Both the position numbers and the translations under genes were made by a program. From contig NZ_QGGU01000012.1 in NCBI RefSeq assembly GCF_003148745.1, forward strand, positions 62,001 through 126,000: a DNA stretch of 64,000 bases, given 5' to 3'. How positions within the stretch are numbered: position 1 is the stretch's first letter; each line of letters begins with the position of its first letter. Positions 1 through 9,998 of the stretch are shown here, piece after piece. A model generated the notes under the pieces. It did no database searches, was not told the origin of the DNA, and saw nothing but the letters and a program-made list of their open reading frames with translations. This DNA comes from Pleionea mediterranea (GTDB lineage: Bacteria > Pseudomonadota > Gammaproteobacteria > Enterobacterales > Kangiellaceae).

Positions 1-212
1 GTTTTTGATGATAGGTTTAAATGGCTCTATTTTTTTATAGAGCAAAAAGTTTGGCTAACAATATTTATTATTACAGTTGGGTTGTTTATAAGCATTAAAA
101 TAGCGTTGATTAGCCTATTGGGTAATAATTGGCTTTTTTTCTTCTTGTATTGAATTATGTTATAAACAAATGTAGTAATTATTATCCCGATAAAGCATGG
201 CAGGTATTTATT

Positions 213-1553
213 ATGATGCAGTATAGAGCTTTAGTTAAAGTTGCCCGTTGGTTGTTTATTTCAGTGTTGGCATTAATAAGTGCCTGTGGTGGTGGCAGTA
301 GTGATTCATCTGGACCAACCCTAGGTGGCAGTACATTCCAGCAGTGCTCGGTACCGGATCAAAATCAGGTGTGGTTTGATTATCTGCAAGACTGGTATTT
401 ATTTTATCAGGATTTACCATCTTCCATCGATCCGGAAGCCTATTCCAGCGTCTCGGCAATGCTAAATGATGTGCGTTCAGCTCAGGATCGTTTCTCTTAT
501 ATTATTACCAAACAAGAATACGATGAATTTTTTAATAGCGGCTCATTCTTTGGTTATGGTTTTAGTCTTGATCGCCAAATGTTTAATGACAGCTTTGTTA
601 TCCGTTATGTGTTTAATAATTCTGGCGCGGCCAATGCGGGTTTACAGCGAGGCGATCGATTAACCACGATTAATGGTTATACTATTTCAGAAATCCAGCA
701 ACAAAATATCGATGATGAAACAGTGTTTGGTCCTGATGAAGAAGGCTTTACCATAGAAGTGACCTACACCAATACCAATGGAGATAGCCTAACCACAAAT
801 ATTGTTAAAGGTGATGTTGCTACCAATACCGTGTTTGCTGCGGATGTGATTAATACTCAGGTCGGTGCGGTGGGTTATTTATCGTTTCAACATGGCTTTA
901 TTGAGCCATCAGAAGCTGAACTCCAATCTGCGTTTGAAACTTTATCCGCTGGTAATCCGAATCAATTAATACTTGACCTTCGTTACAACGGTGGTGGTCG
1001 TATTAGTATTGCACAAATTTTAGGATCCTTAGTCGGTGGTGATACCACCAATAACGAAATATTAGGTACGCTTGATTATAATGATAAGCATCAAGACAGT
1101 AATTCGACTTATCGATTTAACAATCAAACTAATAAACTGGCAATTGATCGTTTGATTGTACTAACCACCGATAATACCTGCTCCGCCAGTGAAATGATCA
1201 TTAATGGTATTGATCCATTTATTGAGGTTGTCACCATTGGCACAACCACTTGTGGTAAACCCATTGGTATGTCACCGCAAGAATATTGCGATATGGTAAT
1301 GTCTGCGATTAATTTTAAAGTCGTGAATGCGGAAGGCTTTGGTGATTATTTTGATGGCATAAGCTCACAGTGTGTTGTCAACGATAGCATAGTGGCAGAC
1401 TGGGGCAGCACCAATGATCCTGTGTTTGCAGAAGGCCTTTATTACGCGCAAAACAGCAGTTGCAGTATTAGTAAAATGAATGGCTTTGAGCGCTATATAG
1501 CACCTGAGAACCGTGAAAATTATCAAAGTATTTTGTTCAATAATACGTATTAG
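213..1553 (+). CDS. S41-family (C-terminal processing) peptidase, lipoprotein
   Basis: Probable secreted serine peptidase of family S41 anchored as a lipoprotein. The chosen start (ATG 213, with AGG 8 bases upstream) opens directly on a signal peptide ending in a lipobox (ISAC, then a Gly/Ser-rich linker); an upstream in-frame start at 129 would add 28 residues before the signal. A PDZ-like segment follows (residues ~105-180, ending in LQRGDRLTTING), then the S41 catalytic core with the TCSASE motif (Ser near residue 324) and a downstream GK Lys (TTCGKPIG), the expected Ser/Lys dyad. Roughly 446 residues, normal for this lipoprotein subgroup. It stands alone, convergent with gppA. The substrate cannot be read from sequence. 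The 212 bases before it hold only a weak AT-rich hairpin at 24-43. Confidence 0.85.
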   Translation: MMQYRALVKVARWLFISVLALISACGGGSSDSSGPTLGGSTFQQCSVPDQNQVWFDYLQDWYLFYQDLPSSIDPEAYSSVSAMLNDVRSAQDRFSYIITKQEYDEFFNSGSFFGYGFSLDRQMFNDSFVIRYVFNNSGAANAGLQRGDRLTTINGYTISEIQQQNIDDETVFGPDEEGFTIEVTYTNTNGDSLTTNIVKGDVATNTVFAADVINTQVGAVGYLSFQHGFIEPSEAELQSAFETLSAGNPNQLILDLRYNGGGRISIAQILGSLVGGDTTNNEILGTLDYNDKHQDSNSTYRFNNQTNKLAIDRLIVLTTDNTCSASEMIINGIDPFIEVVTIGTTTCGKPIGMSPQEYCDMVMSAINFKVVNAEGFGDYFDGISSQCVVNDSIVADWGSTNDPVFAEGLYYAQNSSCSISKMNGFERYIAPENRENYQSILFNNTY

Positions 1554-1635
1554 ACAATGAAGAATTACCGTCAAAACGACTGATTCTTCAACAACACAAT
1601 GACACAATAACGTAATATCACAATAAGGCTTAAGC

Positions 1636-3171
1636 TTATTCACTATTAATGACTAAGTTTAAGCCTGCTTTATTCAGGAAGTATTGTTCTTGCTGTAAAT
1701 CTGCCGCCAACAGTTTATGTTGTTCCAAATAGCCTTTACTAAAGGTTAATACTAAAGTGTCCTGATCATCGATACTAATATCCGCATCCGGGCTATCAAA
1801 ATCACGTCGTCGATGATTAAACAAAACTGCCAGACGAAGTAATCTTGCCAGACGGATCAGTCTTTGTTTATCTTGCTTATTGTCGATGGTATCAAATCGG
1901 TGCAATGGAAATTTTCGGCGAAAACTTCGAACCAACAGTGCCAGTTGTTGCTGCTGTTGCAGACTAAACCCATTGATGTCGGTATTTTTTAAAATGTATT
2001 CGCCGTGCTTCTGTTGCTTACTAAAATTAATATTCAGTCCAAGCTCGTGGCATCGAGCTGCCCAGCTTAATATAAGGCGTGATTGATCATCGTCTAGCTG
2101 CCAGTGTCTGGCCACTTTTTGCCATAATACCAAGGCGGTTTGGTTAACCCGTCGTGCCTGATCCATGTCCACATGATGTTTATTCAGCAAACCTTTGATG
2201 GCTCGCTCTTTAATATCGAATATCTTTTCGATACCGGTAAGTTCGTACAACATCCCTTCGCGCAATGCTGCCGGTGACGTTTCAATCGATGAAATTTTTA
2301 ATGTCTGAAAAATGGCAATCAATATGGCCAGACCGGCAGGCAAAATTTCGCGGCGATTTTCAGCCAGACCATCCAGTACAATGGCATCAAAGTGTTTCAT
2401 AGCCAATAATTGCTGTTTAAGTGTCAGCAAACAGTCCAGGGTGATGGTATTGGATTTGAAACCAATTCCATGACAAATCTCAACGATTGATTCTATGGTA
2501 CCCGAAGTGCCAATGGTGAGGCTCCAGCCTTCTCTAAGGTACAAATCTTGTATTGATAATAGCTCTAGCTGTGAGGCCGTTATGGCACGCTCGAAATTCT
2601 CATCGTTGAGATGTTTATCGCTAAAATATTTTTGGCTGTAAGACACACAGCCCATTTGCAAGCTGTCCAGTAATACAGGTTCAAAGGCTTCGCCAATAGC
2701 AAACTCGGTGCTGCCCCCACCAATATCGATCACCAGTTGTTTGTGCTTTGATAGTTGGAAGTGCGCGACACCTTCATAAATCAAGCGCGCTTCTTCGGTG
2801 CCCGATATAACTTCAATCGGATAACCCAAAGCCTGTTGCGCCAATTGTAAAAACTGGCGGGCGTTTTTTGCTTTTCTTAAGGTATAGGTGCCTACCGCAC
2901 GTACCTGCTGTTGAGGTAGGCCATGCAAGCGATGACGAAACTGTTTTAAACAGTCAAGGGCTCGCTGCTGTGCCTGTTCAGACAGCATATGTTGTTCATC
3001 GAGCCCCTCGGCAAGGCGAATTTTTTCTTTTAGACGACCAATAATCTGAAGATTATTGTGTTGCAGCCGGGCCAGGGTTAAATGGAAACTATTGGATCCC
3101 AAGTCGATGGCCGCTATTGTTGGCGCGACCTGTTCATCGATATTTTTTTCAGGCTGCTCAGCCATAGACAT
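1636..3171 (-). CDS. gppA: Exopolyphosphatase / pppGpp phosphatase (Ppx/GppA family)
   Basis: Member of the Ppx/GppA phosphatase family, which removes terminal phosphates from polyphosphate or converts pppGpp to ppGpp. The N-terminal actin-like ATPase fold shows both phosphate-binding signatures: AIDLGSNSFHL near residue 21 and DIGGGSTEF near residue 148. The C-terminal half (residues ~320-511) is the HD-like helical domain of the long forms. At 511 residues it is close to E. coli GppA and Ppx. It lies 14 bases downstream of rhlB on the same strand, the arrangement of E. coli gppA-rhlB. Sequence alone does not separate Ppx from GppA, and both activities are possible. The start at ATG 3171 could also be the third codon (MAEQPEK). 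Confidence 0.9.
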   Translation of the reverse strand: MSMAEQPEKNIDEQVAPTIAAIDLGSNSFHLTLARLQHNNLQIIGRLKEKIRLAEGLDEQHMLSEQAQQRALDCLKQFRHRLHGLPQQQVRAVGTYTLRKAKNARQFLQLAQQALGYPIEVISGTEEARLIYEGVAHFQLSKHKQLVIDIGGGSTEFAIGEAFEPVLLDSLQMGCVSYSQKYFSDKHLNDENFERAITASQLELLSIQDLYLREGWSLTIGTSGTIESIVEICHGIGFKSNTITLDCLLTLKQQLLAMKHFDAIVLDGLAENRREILPAGLAILIAIFQTLKISSIETSPAALREGMLYELTGIEKIFDIKERAIKGLLNKHHVDMDQARRVNQTALVLWQKVARHWQLDDDQSRLILSWAARCHELGLNINFSKQQKHGEYILKNTDINGFSLQQQQQLALLVRSFRRKFPLHRFDTIDNKQDKQRLIRLARLLRLAVLFNHRRRDFDSPDADISIDDQDTLVLTFSKGYLEQHKLLAADLQQEQYFLNKAGLNLVINSE

Positions 3172-3185
3172 TCCTTGTCCGGTGA

Positions 3186-4436
3186 TTAATGTTTGCGTTG
3201 CTGACCTTTTGGCGGACGCTTATTTGGACGACCGCGTGAAGGACGCGTTTTTCGAAACGGTTTAACGGCAGCTAATAAGTCGGCACTGATTTCTTGTTTC
3301 GGTATGCTGTGCTCTATGTATTGTTCAATGGCTGGCAGTGAAAAAGCACTGTCTTCACAGGCAAACGAAATGGCATCGCCATCGGCACCGGCACGGGCGG
3401 TACGGCCTATTCTATGAACATAATCTTCGGCATCATCGGGTAAATCGTAATTGAACACATGAGATACATTATCAATGTGTAACCCTCGTGCTGCGACATC
3501 CGTTGCGATCAGAGCTGGCAGCTCGTCGGATTTAAACTTTTCGAGCAGACTCATGCGCTTTTTCTGTGGCACATCGCCGGTTAACAAGCCAACTTTCCAG
3601 TCATTGGCGCGAAGCATTGAGTAGATGGTTTCAGCGTCGCGTTTGGTGTTAACAAAAATCATCGACTTTTCTGGCTGGTGCTTGTTCATAAGCCCTAATA
3701 ACAGAGACAGTTTATCGAAATTGCTGGGATAATAGAGTACTTCTCGAACTTTTTTGGCGGTGACTTGCTCAGGTTCTACCTGTACATGTTCTGGGCTGTT
3801 CATATGTTCGTAAGCCAGCTCTTGCACCCGGTGAGACAAGGTGGCTGAAAACAGCATATTAAGTCGCTCAGTTGGTGCAGGCATTCGGCGCAATAAATAA
3901 CGTATGTCGGCGATAAAACCAAGATCAAACATTCGATCGGCTTCGTCCAGTACAACCACATCAATAGCATCGAGTTTGTAAATGCCCTGCTTGTAATAAT
4001 CAATCAGGCGACCGGTTGTGCCGATCAACACATCAATACCCTGAGTAAGCATTTGCCGCTGTTCGTCATATCCGGTACCACCATAAACGGCACCAACCTT
4101 TAGATCGGTAAATTGAACCAGATGTTTTGCGTCTTCCAGTATTTGCACCACCAGTTCCCGAGTTGGCGCCATAATCAATACACGGGGCTCATTCTGCAAT
4201 CGGTTAGGATCGGCCGGTAACGTTAATAATTCATCCAGCGCAGCTAGCAAAAACGCAATGGTTTTGCCTGTGCCCGTTTGTGCCTGTCCGGCTACGTCCT
4301 GACCTTTTAAAGAAAGCGGTAGACTGAGCTTTTGAATGGGGGTGCAATGGGTAAAGTTTATGGCGTGAAGTGCTTTAACCAGTCTGGGATCAAGACCCAT
4401 ATGCGCGAAGGGTGTATCGGTAAGATGTTTTGCCAT
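3186..4436 (-). CDS. rhlB: ATP-dependent RNA helicase RhlB
   Basis: DEAD-box RNA helicase; in gammaproteobacteria RhlB unwinds structured RNA for RNase E/PNPase in the degradosome. Motifs in order: Q-motif region FTHCTPIQ (~28-35), Walker A AQTGTGKT (52-59), DEAD (164-167), SAT (197-199) and the C-terminal [10 protein letters not shown]. The basic tail ([14 protein letters not shown]) fits an RNA-binding extension. Its 416 residues match E. coli RhlB (421). It is divergent from trxA and heads a probable two-gene unit with gppA. The first ATG, at 4436, begins the conserved [15 protein letters not shown] sequence, so the start is secure. Confidence 0.95.
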   Translation of the reverse strand: MAKHLTDTPFAHMGLDPRLVKALHAINFTHCTPIQKLSLPLSLKGQDVAGQAQTGTGKTIAFLLAALDELLTLPADPNRLQNEPRVLIMAPTRELVVQILEDAKHLVQFTDLKVGAVYGGTGYDEQRQMLTQGIDVLIGTTGRLIDYYKQGIYKLDAIDVVVLDEADRMFDLGFIADIRYLLRRMPAPTERLNMLFSATLSHRVQELAYEHMNSPEHVQVEPEQVTAKKVREVLYYPSNFDKLSLLLGLMNKHQPEKSMIFVNTKRDAETIYSMLRANDWKVGLLTGDVPQKKRMSLLEKFKSDELPALIATDVAARGLHIDNVSHVFNYDLPDDAEDYVHRIGRTARAGADGDAISFACEDSAFSLPAIEQYIEHSIPKQEISADLLAAVKPFRKTRPSRGRPNKRPPKGQQRKH

Positions 4437-4621
4437 ATATGTTTTCTTGGGGTTTCCTGTGAAGAACTCTTAGTGTAATTTATTAGAGTACTATATTTTA
4501 TCATTATAAAATCAAGTGCTTATCTCATAAGAGATGCGCGAGTTAGGCGCTTAAAGCGCTGTGTGTGGAGTCAGTTTAATCGGGATCGCCACATTTGCAA
4601 ACCGATTGTTTTGATATCTGC

Positions 4622-4652
4622 CTTGAAATTTGTCAAACTGAACCCCACAAAT
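4622..4652 (+). promoter_or_regulatory. Putative sigma-32 (heat-shock) promoter of trxA
   Basis: Reading toward trxA, CTTGAAA (4622-4628) is followed after 14 bases by CCCCACAAAT (4643-4652). This closely fits the known RpoH consensus of CTTGAA(A) and CCCCAT-T elements 13-15 bases apart. It ends 65 bases before the trxA ATG. Assignment is by motif only; a housekeeping promoter may also exist in the 281-base rhlB-trxA gap. Confidence 0.6.
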
Positions 4653-4717
4653 ACAGCTTCTTGCTACCCACAGCACAGCTACATTATTAAGTTGAATTTT
4701 ACAGGAGATACCTGCAA

Positions 4718-5044
4718 ATGAGTGACCAAATTGTCCATCTAACCGACGACAGTTTTGAATCTGAAGTATTGCAATCGGATGTTCCGGTTTTAGTGGATTA
4801 CTGGGCTGAGTGGTGTGGTCCCTGCCGAATGATTGCCCCTATTCTTGATGATATTGCCAGTGAGTATGATGGCAAAGTCAAGGTGGCTAAATTAAATATT
4901 GATGAAAACAGCGCGACACCCCCTAAGTATGGTATTCGTGGCATTCCAACGCTGATGTTATTTAAAAATGGCGCAGCCGAAGCGACTCAGGTTGGTGCTG
5001 TTAATAAGTCTCAGCTAGTGGCTTTTTTAGATTCTAATATCTAG
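4718..5044 (+). CDS. trxA: Thioredoxin 1
   Basis: Small cytosolic disulfide reductase that donates electrons to ribonucleotide reductase, methionine sulfoxide reductases and others, and is itself reduced by thioredoxin reductase. The active site WCGPC is at residues 32-36, and the conserved cis-Pro segment ([11 protein letters not shown]) is near residues 70-80. Length 108, typical. An ACAGGAGA ribosome-binding site precedes the ATG. It sits between rhlB (divergent) and rho, as in E. coli. A sigma-32-like promoter lies upstream and a hairpin terminator follows, so it is probably transcribed on its own as well as reading toward rho. Confidence 0.97.
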   Translation: MSDQIVHLTDDSFESEVLQSDVPVLVDYWAEWCGPCRMIAPILDDIASEYDGKVKVAKLNIDENSATPPKYGIRGIPTLMLFKNGAAEATQVGAVNKSQLVAFLDSNI

Positions 5045-5053
5045 TTTTACCCG

Positions 5054-5088
5054 ACCTTGGTGATAAGGAATTATCGCCAAGGTATTTT
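5054..5088 (+). terminator. Intrinsic terminator after trxA
   Basis: A 13-bp stem (ACCTTGGTGATAA with TTATCGCCAAGGT, one G-U pair) closes a four-base GGAA loop and is followed by ATTTT. It begins 10 bases after the trxA stop. The U-run is short, so termination may be partial. Confidence 0.65.
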
Positions 5089-5278
5089 CGAGTGCTGGAC
5101 ACTTCTTATTTTTAATGCTAAGTTTCGTTTAGCTTTCCTGTGGGGCCCACCCAGCTACAACGATTTTCCAGGCAAAAGCATTCACCTTAAACCGTTTTTG
5201 AATCGCTTATTACAGTCAAAATGTGTGTTCTGAAATAAGCAGCAATCTAACAAACAACAATCATTCGAATACCCAATC

Positions 5279-6535
5279 ATGAATTTAACGGAACTTAAAC
5301 AGAAATCAGCGTCAGCGCTTGCTGACCTTGCGACGAGCATGGGCATTGACAACATGGCTCGTAACCGCAAACAAGATATCATTTTTTCAATACTTAAAGC
5401 CCACGCAAAGTCGGGTGAAGACATCTTTGGTGATGGCGTATTGGAAATATTACCTGATGGATTTGGCTTTTTAAGAAGTGCTGACTCATCTTATCTGGCA
5501 GGTCCAGATGACATCTATGTTTCACCCAGTCAGATTCGCCGTTTCAGTTTACGAACGGGCGATACCATAGCCGGAAAAATCCGCCCACCCAAAGACGGTG
5601 AGCGTTACTTCGCTTTGTTAAAAGTGAATAAAATTAATTACGACAGCCCAGAAAATGCCCGCAACAAAATATTATTTGAAAACCTGACGCCACTGCATCC
5701 TGATGATCGCATGCGTATGGAGCGAGGCAATGGCAGTAGTGAAGACATCACTGCTCGTGTTATTGATTTAGCTGCACCAATTGGTAAAGGTCAGCGTGCG
5801 TTAGTGGTTTCACCGCCAAAAGCCGGTAAAACCATGATGATGCAAAATATTGCGCAGTCGATAACCGCAAAAAATCCGGATTGTACGCTGATTGTTTTAT
5901 TGATTGATGAGCGCCCGGAAGAAGTTACCGAAATGCAACGTTCTGTTCGTGGTGAAGTGATCGCATCAACCTTTGATGAGCCTGCCAGTCGTCACGTTCA
6001 AGTGGCCGAAATGGTTATCGAAAAAGCCAAACGACTGGTTGAACATAAAAAAGATGTGGTGATTTTGCTCGACTCCATCACCCGACTGGCGCGTGCCTAC
6101 AACACGGTTATTCCATCATCGGGTAAAGTATTAACCGGTGGTGTTGATGCTAACGCCCTGCAACGTCCGAAACGATTTTTTGGTGCCGCCAGAAACATTG
6201 AAGAAGGTGGCAGTTTAACCATTATTGCAACCGCACTGATTGATACTGGTTCGAAAATGGACGAAGTAATTTACGAAGAGTTTAAAGGTACCGGTAATAT
6301 GGAACTGCATCTTGATCGTAAAATCGCTGAAAAACGTGTTTTCCCTGCGATCAATATTAATCGCTCCGGCACTCGTAAAGAAGATTTATTAACCTCTCCT
6401 GATGAACTGCAAAAAATGTGGATCTTGCGAAAAATTGTTCACCCGATGCAGGAAATTGAGGCCATGGAGTTTTTGGTCGACAAGCTGGCTCTGACCAAAA
6501 CCAATGATGAGTTCTTTGAGTCCATGAAGCGCTAA
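5279..6535 (+). CDS. rho: Transcription termination factor Rho
   Basis: Hexameric RNA-dependent ATPase that terminates transcription. The N-terminal helical domain ([19 protein letters not shown]) is followed by the cold-shock-like RNA-binding fold with DGFGFLR at residues 60-66, then the RecA-like core with Walker A PPKAGKT at 179-185 and LIDERPEEV downstream. The 418 residues match E. coli (419), and the N-terminus aligns with E. coli MNLTELK, fixing the start. No Shine-Dalgarno sequence is visible before the ATG (the preceding bases are CGAATACCCAATC). The roughly 190-base leader is C-containing and unstructured toward its 3' end, which fits known Rho autoregulation. Confidence 0.97.
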   Translation: MNLTELKQKSASALADLATSMGIDNMARNRKQDIIFSILKAHAKSGEDIFGDGVLEILPDGFGFLRSADSSYLAGPDDIYVSPSQIRRFSLRTGDTIAGKIRPPKDGERYFALLKVNKINYDSPENARNKILFENLTPLHPDDRMRMERGNGSSEDITARVIDLAAPIGKGQRALVVSPPKAGKTMMMQNIAQSITAKNPDCTLIVLLIDERPEEVTEMQRSVRGEVIASTFDEPASRHVQVAEMVIEKAKRLVEHKKDVVILLDSITRLARAYNTVIPSSGKVLTGGVDANALQRPKRFFGAARNIEEGGSLTIIATALIDTGSKMDEVIYEEFKGTGNMELHLDRKIAEKRVFPAININRSGTRKEDLLTSPDELQKMWILRKIVHPMQEIEAMEFLVDKLALTKTNDEFFESMKR

Positions 6536-6593
6536 ATGCGCTCCATGGCGCTTGTCACTGTAATGTGTCAGGCGGCGCTGCATTGAGAGTGTT

Positions 6594-8063
6594 ATGCAAT
6601 ATCGTGATTTAAGAGATTTTATTCAGCAACTGGAAGCTTTGGGCGAATTAAAGCGAATTTCTGAGCCTGTGGATCCCAATCTTGAAATGACGGAGATCGC
6701 CGATCGTACCTTGCGTGCTGGCGGTCCAGCCTTATTATTTGAAAATCCTGTTGGCAGTGAAATGCCGGTGCTTGCAAACTTGTTTGGTACCACTCGGCGC
6801 GTTGCATTGGGAATGGGTCAGGAAGATATTTCGGCACTAAAAGACGTTGGCGAGTTACTGGCTTTTTTAAAACAGCCGGAACCACCCAAAGGCATTAAAG
6901 AAGCCTGGTCTCAATTGCCGATATTCAAGCAAGTGCTGAATATGGCACCCAAGGTTGTGAAAAAAGCACCCTGTCAGGCGATTGTCTGGGAAGGTGATGA
7001 TATTGATCTGTCCAAAATTCCGGTGCAAACCTGCTGGCCAGGTGATGCGGGCCCTTTAATAACCTGGGGCCTGGTGATCACTCGAGGGCCGGATAAAGAA
7101 CGGCAAAATCTTGGCATTTATCGGCAACAGGTGATCGCTAAAAATAAAGTGATTATGCGCTGGTTATCCCATCGTGGTGGTGCGCTGGACTTTCAGGAGT
7201 GGCAACAACGACACCCAGGTGAACCATTTCCGGTATCGGTTGCATTGGGCGCTGATCCGGCAACCATTCTGGGCGCTGTAACGCCAGTTCCGGACAATTT
7301 GAGTGAGTACGCCTTCGCCGGTTTATTGCGCGGTAAAAAAACCGAACTGATCAAGTCTCTGGGCAATGATTTACAAGTGCCAGCATCCGCTGAAATTGTT
7401 TTAGAAGGAGTGATCCATCCGGGTGAAACAGCCCCTGAAGGGCCGTTTGGGGATCACACTGGCTATTACAACGAGGTTGATGAGTTTCCGGTGTTTACCA
7501 TAGAGCGCATGACCATGCGTGAAAAACCAATTTACCACAGTACATATACAGGTCGTCCTCCCGATGAACCGGCTATTTTGGGTGTTGCTTTGAATGAAGT
7601 ATTTGTGCCCATTTTAAAACGTCAGTTTCCGGAAATAGTTGATTTTTATCTACCACCGGAAGGCTGTTCCTATCGTATGGCCGTTGTGACCATGAAAAAA
7701 CAGTACCCGGGTCATGCCAAACGTGTAATGCTTGGTGTGTGGTCGTTTTTACGGCAGTTTATGTACACCAAATTTGTTATTGTGACCGACGATGACGTTA
7801 ATGCGCGCGACTGGCAAGATGTGATCTGGGCATTAACCACTCGAGTCGATCCAACCAGGGACACCACACTGATTGATAATACACCTATCGATTATCTGGA
7901 TTTTGCATCGCCTGTGTCTGGGCTTGGCTCCAAAATGGGGATCGATGCTACCAATAAATGGCCGGGTGAAACAGATCGTGAGTGGGGTGAAGTCATCACT
8001 ATGAGTGACGAAGTCAAACAGCGAGTCGATCAGCTGTGGGACAAATTAAAAATAATGGAGTGA
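6594..8063 (+). CDS. ubiD: 4-hydroxy-3-polyprenylbenzoate decarboxylase UbiD
   Basis: Prenylated-FMN-dependent decarboxylase of ubiquinone biosynthesis, acting on octaprenyl-hydroxybenzoate with the cofactor made by UbiX. The protein is collinear with E. coli UbiD throughout: [19 protein letters not shown] start, GIYRQQVI, the [12 protein letters not shown] segment and the C-terminal DATNKWPGE motif. Length 489 against 497 in E. coli. GAGAG lies a few bases before the ATG. It is followed directly by fre with a two-base gap, so the two are almost certainly co-transcribed, possibly with rho. Confidence 0.96.
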   Translation: MQYRDLRDFIQQLEALGELKRISEPVDPNLEMTEIADRTLRAGGPALLFENPVGSEMPVLANLFGTTRRVALGMGQEDISALKDVGELLAFLKQPEPPKGIKEAWSQLPIFKQVLNMAPKVVKKAPCQAIVWEGDDIDLSKIPVQTCWPGDAGPLITWGLVITRGPDKERQNLGIYRQQVIAKNKVIMRWLSHRGGALDFQEWQQRHPGEPFPVSVALGADPATILGAVTPVPDNLSEYAFAGLLRGKKTELIKSLGNDLQVPASAEIVLEGVIHPGETAPEGPFGDHTGYYNEVDEFPVFTIERMTMREKPIYHSTYTGRPPDEPAILGVALNEVFVPILKRQFPEIVDFYLPPEGCSYRMAVVTMKKQYPGHAKRVMLGVWSFLRQFMYTKFVIVTDDDVNARDWQDVIWALTTRVDPTRDTTLIDNTPIDYLDFASPVSGLGSKMGIDATNKWPGETDREWGEVITMSDEVKQRVDQLWDKLKIME

Positions 8064-8065
8064 TC

Positions 8066-8788
8066 GTGCAAGAGATATTCTGTCAGGTAGATGATATTCA
8101 GTTATTGGGTAACGATGTTTATCAGGTAAAGCTGGTGTCGGATGAGCTAACTCGGCTGCCCTATTCCGCAGGTCAGTATTTAACGTTACAGGCCGATGGT
8201 GGCCGCTGGATCCCTTTTTCAATTGGCAATGCGCCGGAAGAAACCTCTCATCTGGAACTGCATATTAAATTGATACCGGGGCATGAACTGGCCGAACTGA
8301 TCGTTGATCAACTTAAATCCACAAAGCAAGCCCATATACAGATCCCGATGGGTGAATGTGTGCTGCGAGATGGCCCTCGACCGGTGGTTTGTATTGTTGG
8401 TGGCACCGGATTTTCGCCAATAAAAGCCATGCTTGAATCGGCTTTTGCACAGCAGGATCCACGAGAGTTTTATCTGTACTGGGGCGCAGCCGTTACCAGT
8501 GATTTTTATCTGGATGAGTTACCAAGTCAGTGGCAACGTCAATATACAAACTTTAATTATGTACCAGTGTTATCCGGTGACGATGCGCAGTGGCAAGGCG
8601 AACGAGGTTTGGTGCATCAAACGGCAATGAGTCAATTGTCCGATCTGGCAAACAAAGACTTTTATATTTCTGGATCAGAAGCCATGGTGATGGCGGTTTA
8701 CCATGATTTGCTAGGGCAAGGAGTTCCAAAGTCGCAGATTTTTGCCGATATGCTGGATATTAAACGCGAAATGGGTGAAACGGTTTAG
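8066..8788 (+). CDS. fre: NAD(P)H-flavin reductase Fre
   Basis: Cytosolic flavin reductase of the ferredoxin-NADP reductase superfamily, giving free reduced flavin. It has an N-terminal beta-barrel (FSIGNAP flavin site near residue 55) and a C-terminal nucleotide-binding fold (CIVGGTGFSPIKAML), ending in FADML. I place the start at GTG 8066: GGAG is five bases upstream, it avoids overlapping ubiD, and it aligns with the E. coli Fre N-terminus. An ATG at 8036 would add ten unrelated residues inside ubiD. Length 240. The ubiD-fre order is common in gammaproteobacteria and explains the old name ubiB for fre. Confidence 0.93.
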   Translation: MQEIFCQVDDIQLLGNDVYQVKLVSDELTRLPYSAGQYLTLQADGGRWIPFSIGNAPEETSHLELHIKLIPGHELAELIVDQLKSTKQAHIQIPMGECVLRDGPRPVVCIVGGTGFSPIKAMLESAFAQQDPREFYLYWGAAVTSDFYLDELPSQWQRQYTNFNYVPVLSGDDAQWQGERGLVHQTAMSQLSDLANKDFYISGSEAMVMAVYHDLLGQGVPKSQIFADMLDIKREMGETV

Positions 8789-8844
8789 CTCAGATGATTT
8801 AACTCAGATCAAATAACCTGAGTCAAAAAGTTCAGGATTTATAA

Positions 8845-8877
8845 AAAAGCACTCAAGTAAATTACTCGAGTGCTTTT
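8845..8877. terminator. Bidirectional terminator between fre and a convergent gene
   Basis: A 14-bp stem with one mismatch (AAAAGCACTCAAGT with ACTCGAGTGCTTTT) and a five-base loop, flanked by A-runs on the left and T-runs on the right. It can serve fre on the plus strand and the solute-binding protein gene on the minus strand, where the U-run is longer. Confidence 0.8.
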
Positions 8878-8891
8878 AAATCATCTTCTTT

Positions 8892-9728
8892 TTAAAGCAA
8901 ATATTTCTTTAAAATGTCCTGATAGGTGCCGTTGGCTTTGATGGTTTCCAGCGCCTTATTAAAACTTGCCACTGTCGTATGATCCACCGATTGCATACTA
9001 AACATTAAATGTACATCACCACTGTGAATGGTAATGTCCAGCTGATCAATTTGATCACTTAGGCCTTTACGTTTCAGGTTGTAAGCGCCAACAAAAGGAT
9101 CCTCCACTACCACATCGACATTGTGTTGCAACAGATTGTAGAAGTTAGCTTCGCCAACCGGTGAGTAAACGAATTGTTTGGCAAAATCGGGGGAGTCCTG
9201 CAGATTGGATACCTGATCACCATAAATATAATCGGTGGTTAAACCTATGGTTTTACCAGCGCTGGCGATGCTTTTAATATTGTCAGAAAAGTTATCCTGT
9301 TCCCCTGCTCTAACGTACATCACGAAGGATTCTCGACGATAGGGCTCAGAAAACAAGGCGTACTTCTTGCGTTTTTCAGTGATGGACGCACCTGCCACCA
9401 TATCCACTTCGCCATTTTCAACTTTTTGCAGCAAACTCATCCAGTCATCCTGCACAAAGTTCAAGTCACAGTCGGCTTCTTCAGCCAGTGCGCTAATGAT
9501 TTCAACATCAAGGCCCGAAACTTTATTACCCGGCATCAGATACATGTAGGGTTCCCAGGGATCCCAGCCCATGGTGATGGAGCATGCGGGCTCTGTTTTC
9601 ATTGGTTGTTTTTTCGGGACTTCAGTCTGAGCTTCTGTTTCTGCGGTTTGCGCCGGCTTAGACGGCTCATTGCAGGCACTGATGAACAGTGACAGAAACA
9701 ACAGGCATCCCAGTGAAAGTTTTGACAT
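8892..9728 (-). CDS. Family 3 extracellular solute-binding lipoprotein (amino-acid-like)
   Basis: Periplasmic binding protein of the polar amino-acid type (SBP_bac_3). It has a signal peptide with lipobox ISAC (Cys 19), a charged linker, then the two-lobed fold: MGWDPWEPYMYL start of lobe 1, GLDVEIISALAEEADCDLNFV, and the family motif VDMVAGASITEKRKKYALFSEPY. Length 278, typical. No permease or ATPase genes are adjacent, so it is either an orphan binding protein using another transporter or a receptor-like protein. The ligand is unknown. The ATG at 9728 has a GAGG element upstream. It ends at the bidirectional terminator shared with fre. Confidence 0.85.
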   Translation of the reverse strand: MSKLSLGCLLFLSLFISACNEPSKPAQTAETEAQTEVPKKQPMKTEPACSITMGWDPWEPYMYLMPGNKVSGLDVEIISALAEEADCDLNFVQDDWMSLLQKVENGEVDMVAGASITEKRKKYALFSEPYRRESFVMYVRAGEQDNFSDNIKSIASAGKTIGLTTDYIYGDQVSNLQDSPDFAKQFVYSPVGEANFYNLLQHNVDVVVEDPFVGAYNLKRKGLSDQIDQLDITIHSGDVHLMFSMQSVDHTTVASFNKALETIKANGTYQDILKKYLL

Positions 9729-9857
9729 ATGCCCTCCTCGTAGTGGTTTGCTGTTATTCTTATTAGCACTAAAAATAAGCGGTATAGATTAAGTGTAGCC
9801 CATACAGATTAAGCCATCGAAATTTTACCGGGATCTTGAAGGTGACAATCGTTCTTT

Positions 9858-9894
9858 AAGTGAGATATTTGCGTTCATCAAGTGAGATACTTGA
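9858..9894. promoter_or_regulatory. Pair of phased repeats, possible operator
   Basis: AAGTGAGATATTTG (9858-9871) recurs as AAGTGAGATACTTG (9880-9893), 22 bases apart, about two helical turns. The second copy lies in the palindrome TCAAGTGAGATACTTGA. Lies 130-165 bases upstream of the solute-binding lipoprotein gene. No regulator is adjacent. Confidence 0.35.
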
Positions 9895-9951
9895 AAATAC
9901 CGTCAGGGCAGTTACGGTAGCCAGAAAAGATACATGCTTGTGGCAGGCATA

Positions 9952-9979
9952 AAAAAAGCGCCAGAGTCGGCGCTTTTTT
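9952..9979. terminator. Terminator of rpoH (bidirectional hairpin)
   Basis: AAAAAAGCGCC and GGCGCTTTTTT form an 11-bp stem with a short loop, starting 20 bases beyond the rpoH stop on the minus strand. GC-rich core with U-runs on both sides. Confidence 0.9.
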
Positions 9980-9998
9980 AATATTGATGGATCGATTA

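Noticed and set aside
24-43. Hairpin GCTCTAT/ATAGAGC near the window start
   Set aside because: AT-rich with no U-run on either strand; too weak to call a terminator.
1559-1589. Seven-bp inverted repeat between the S41 peptidase and gppA
   Set aside because: Short stem, long loop and no U-run; likely chance.
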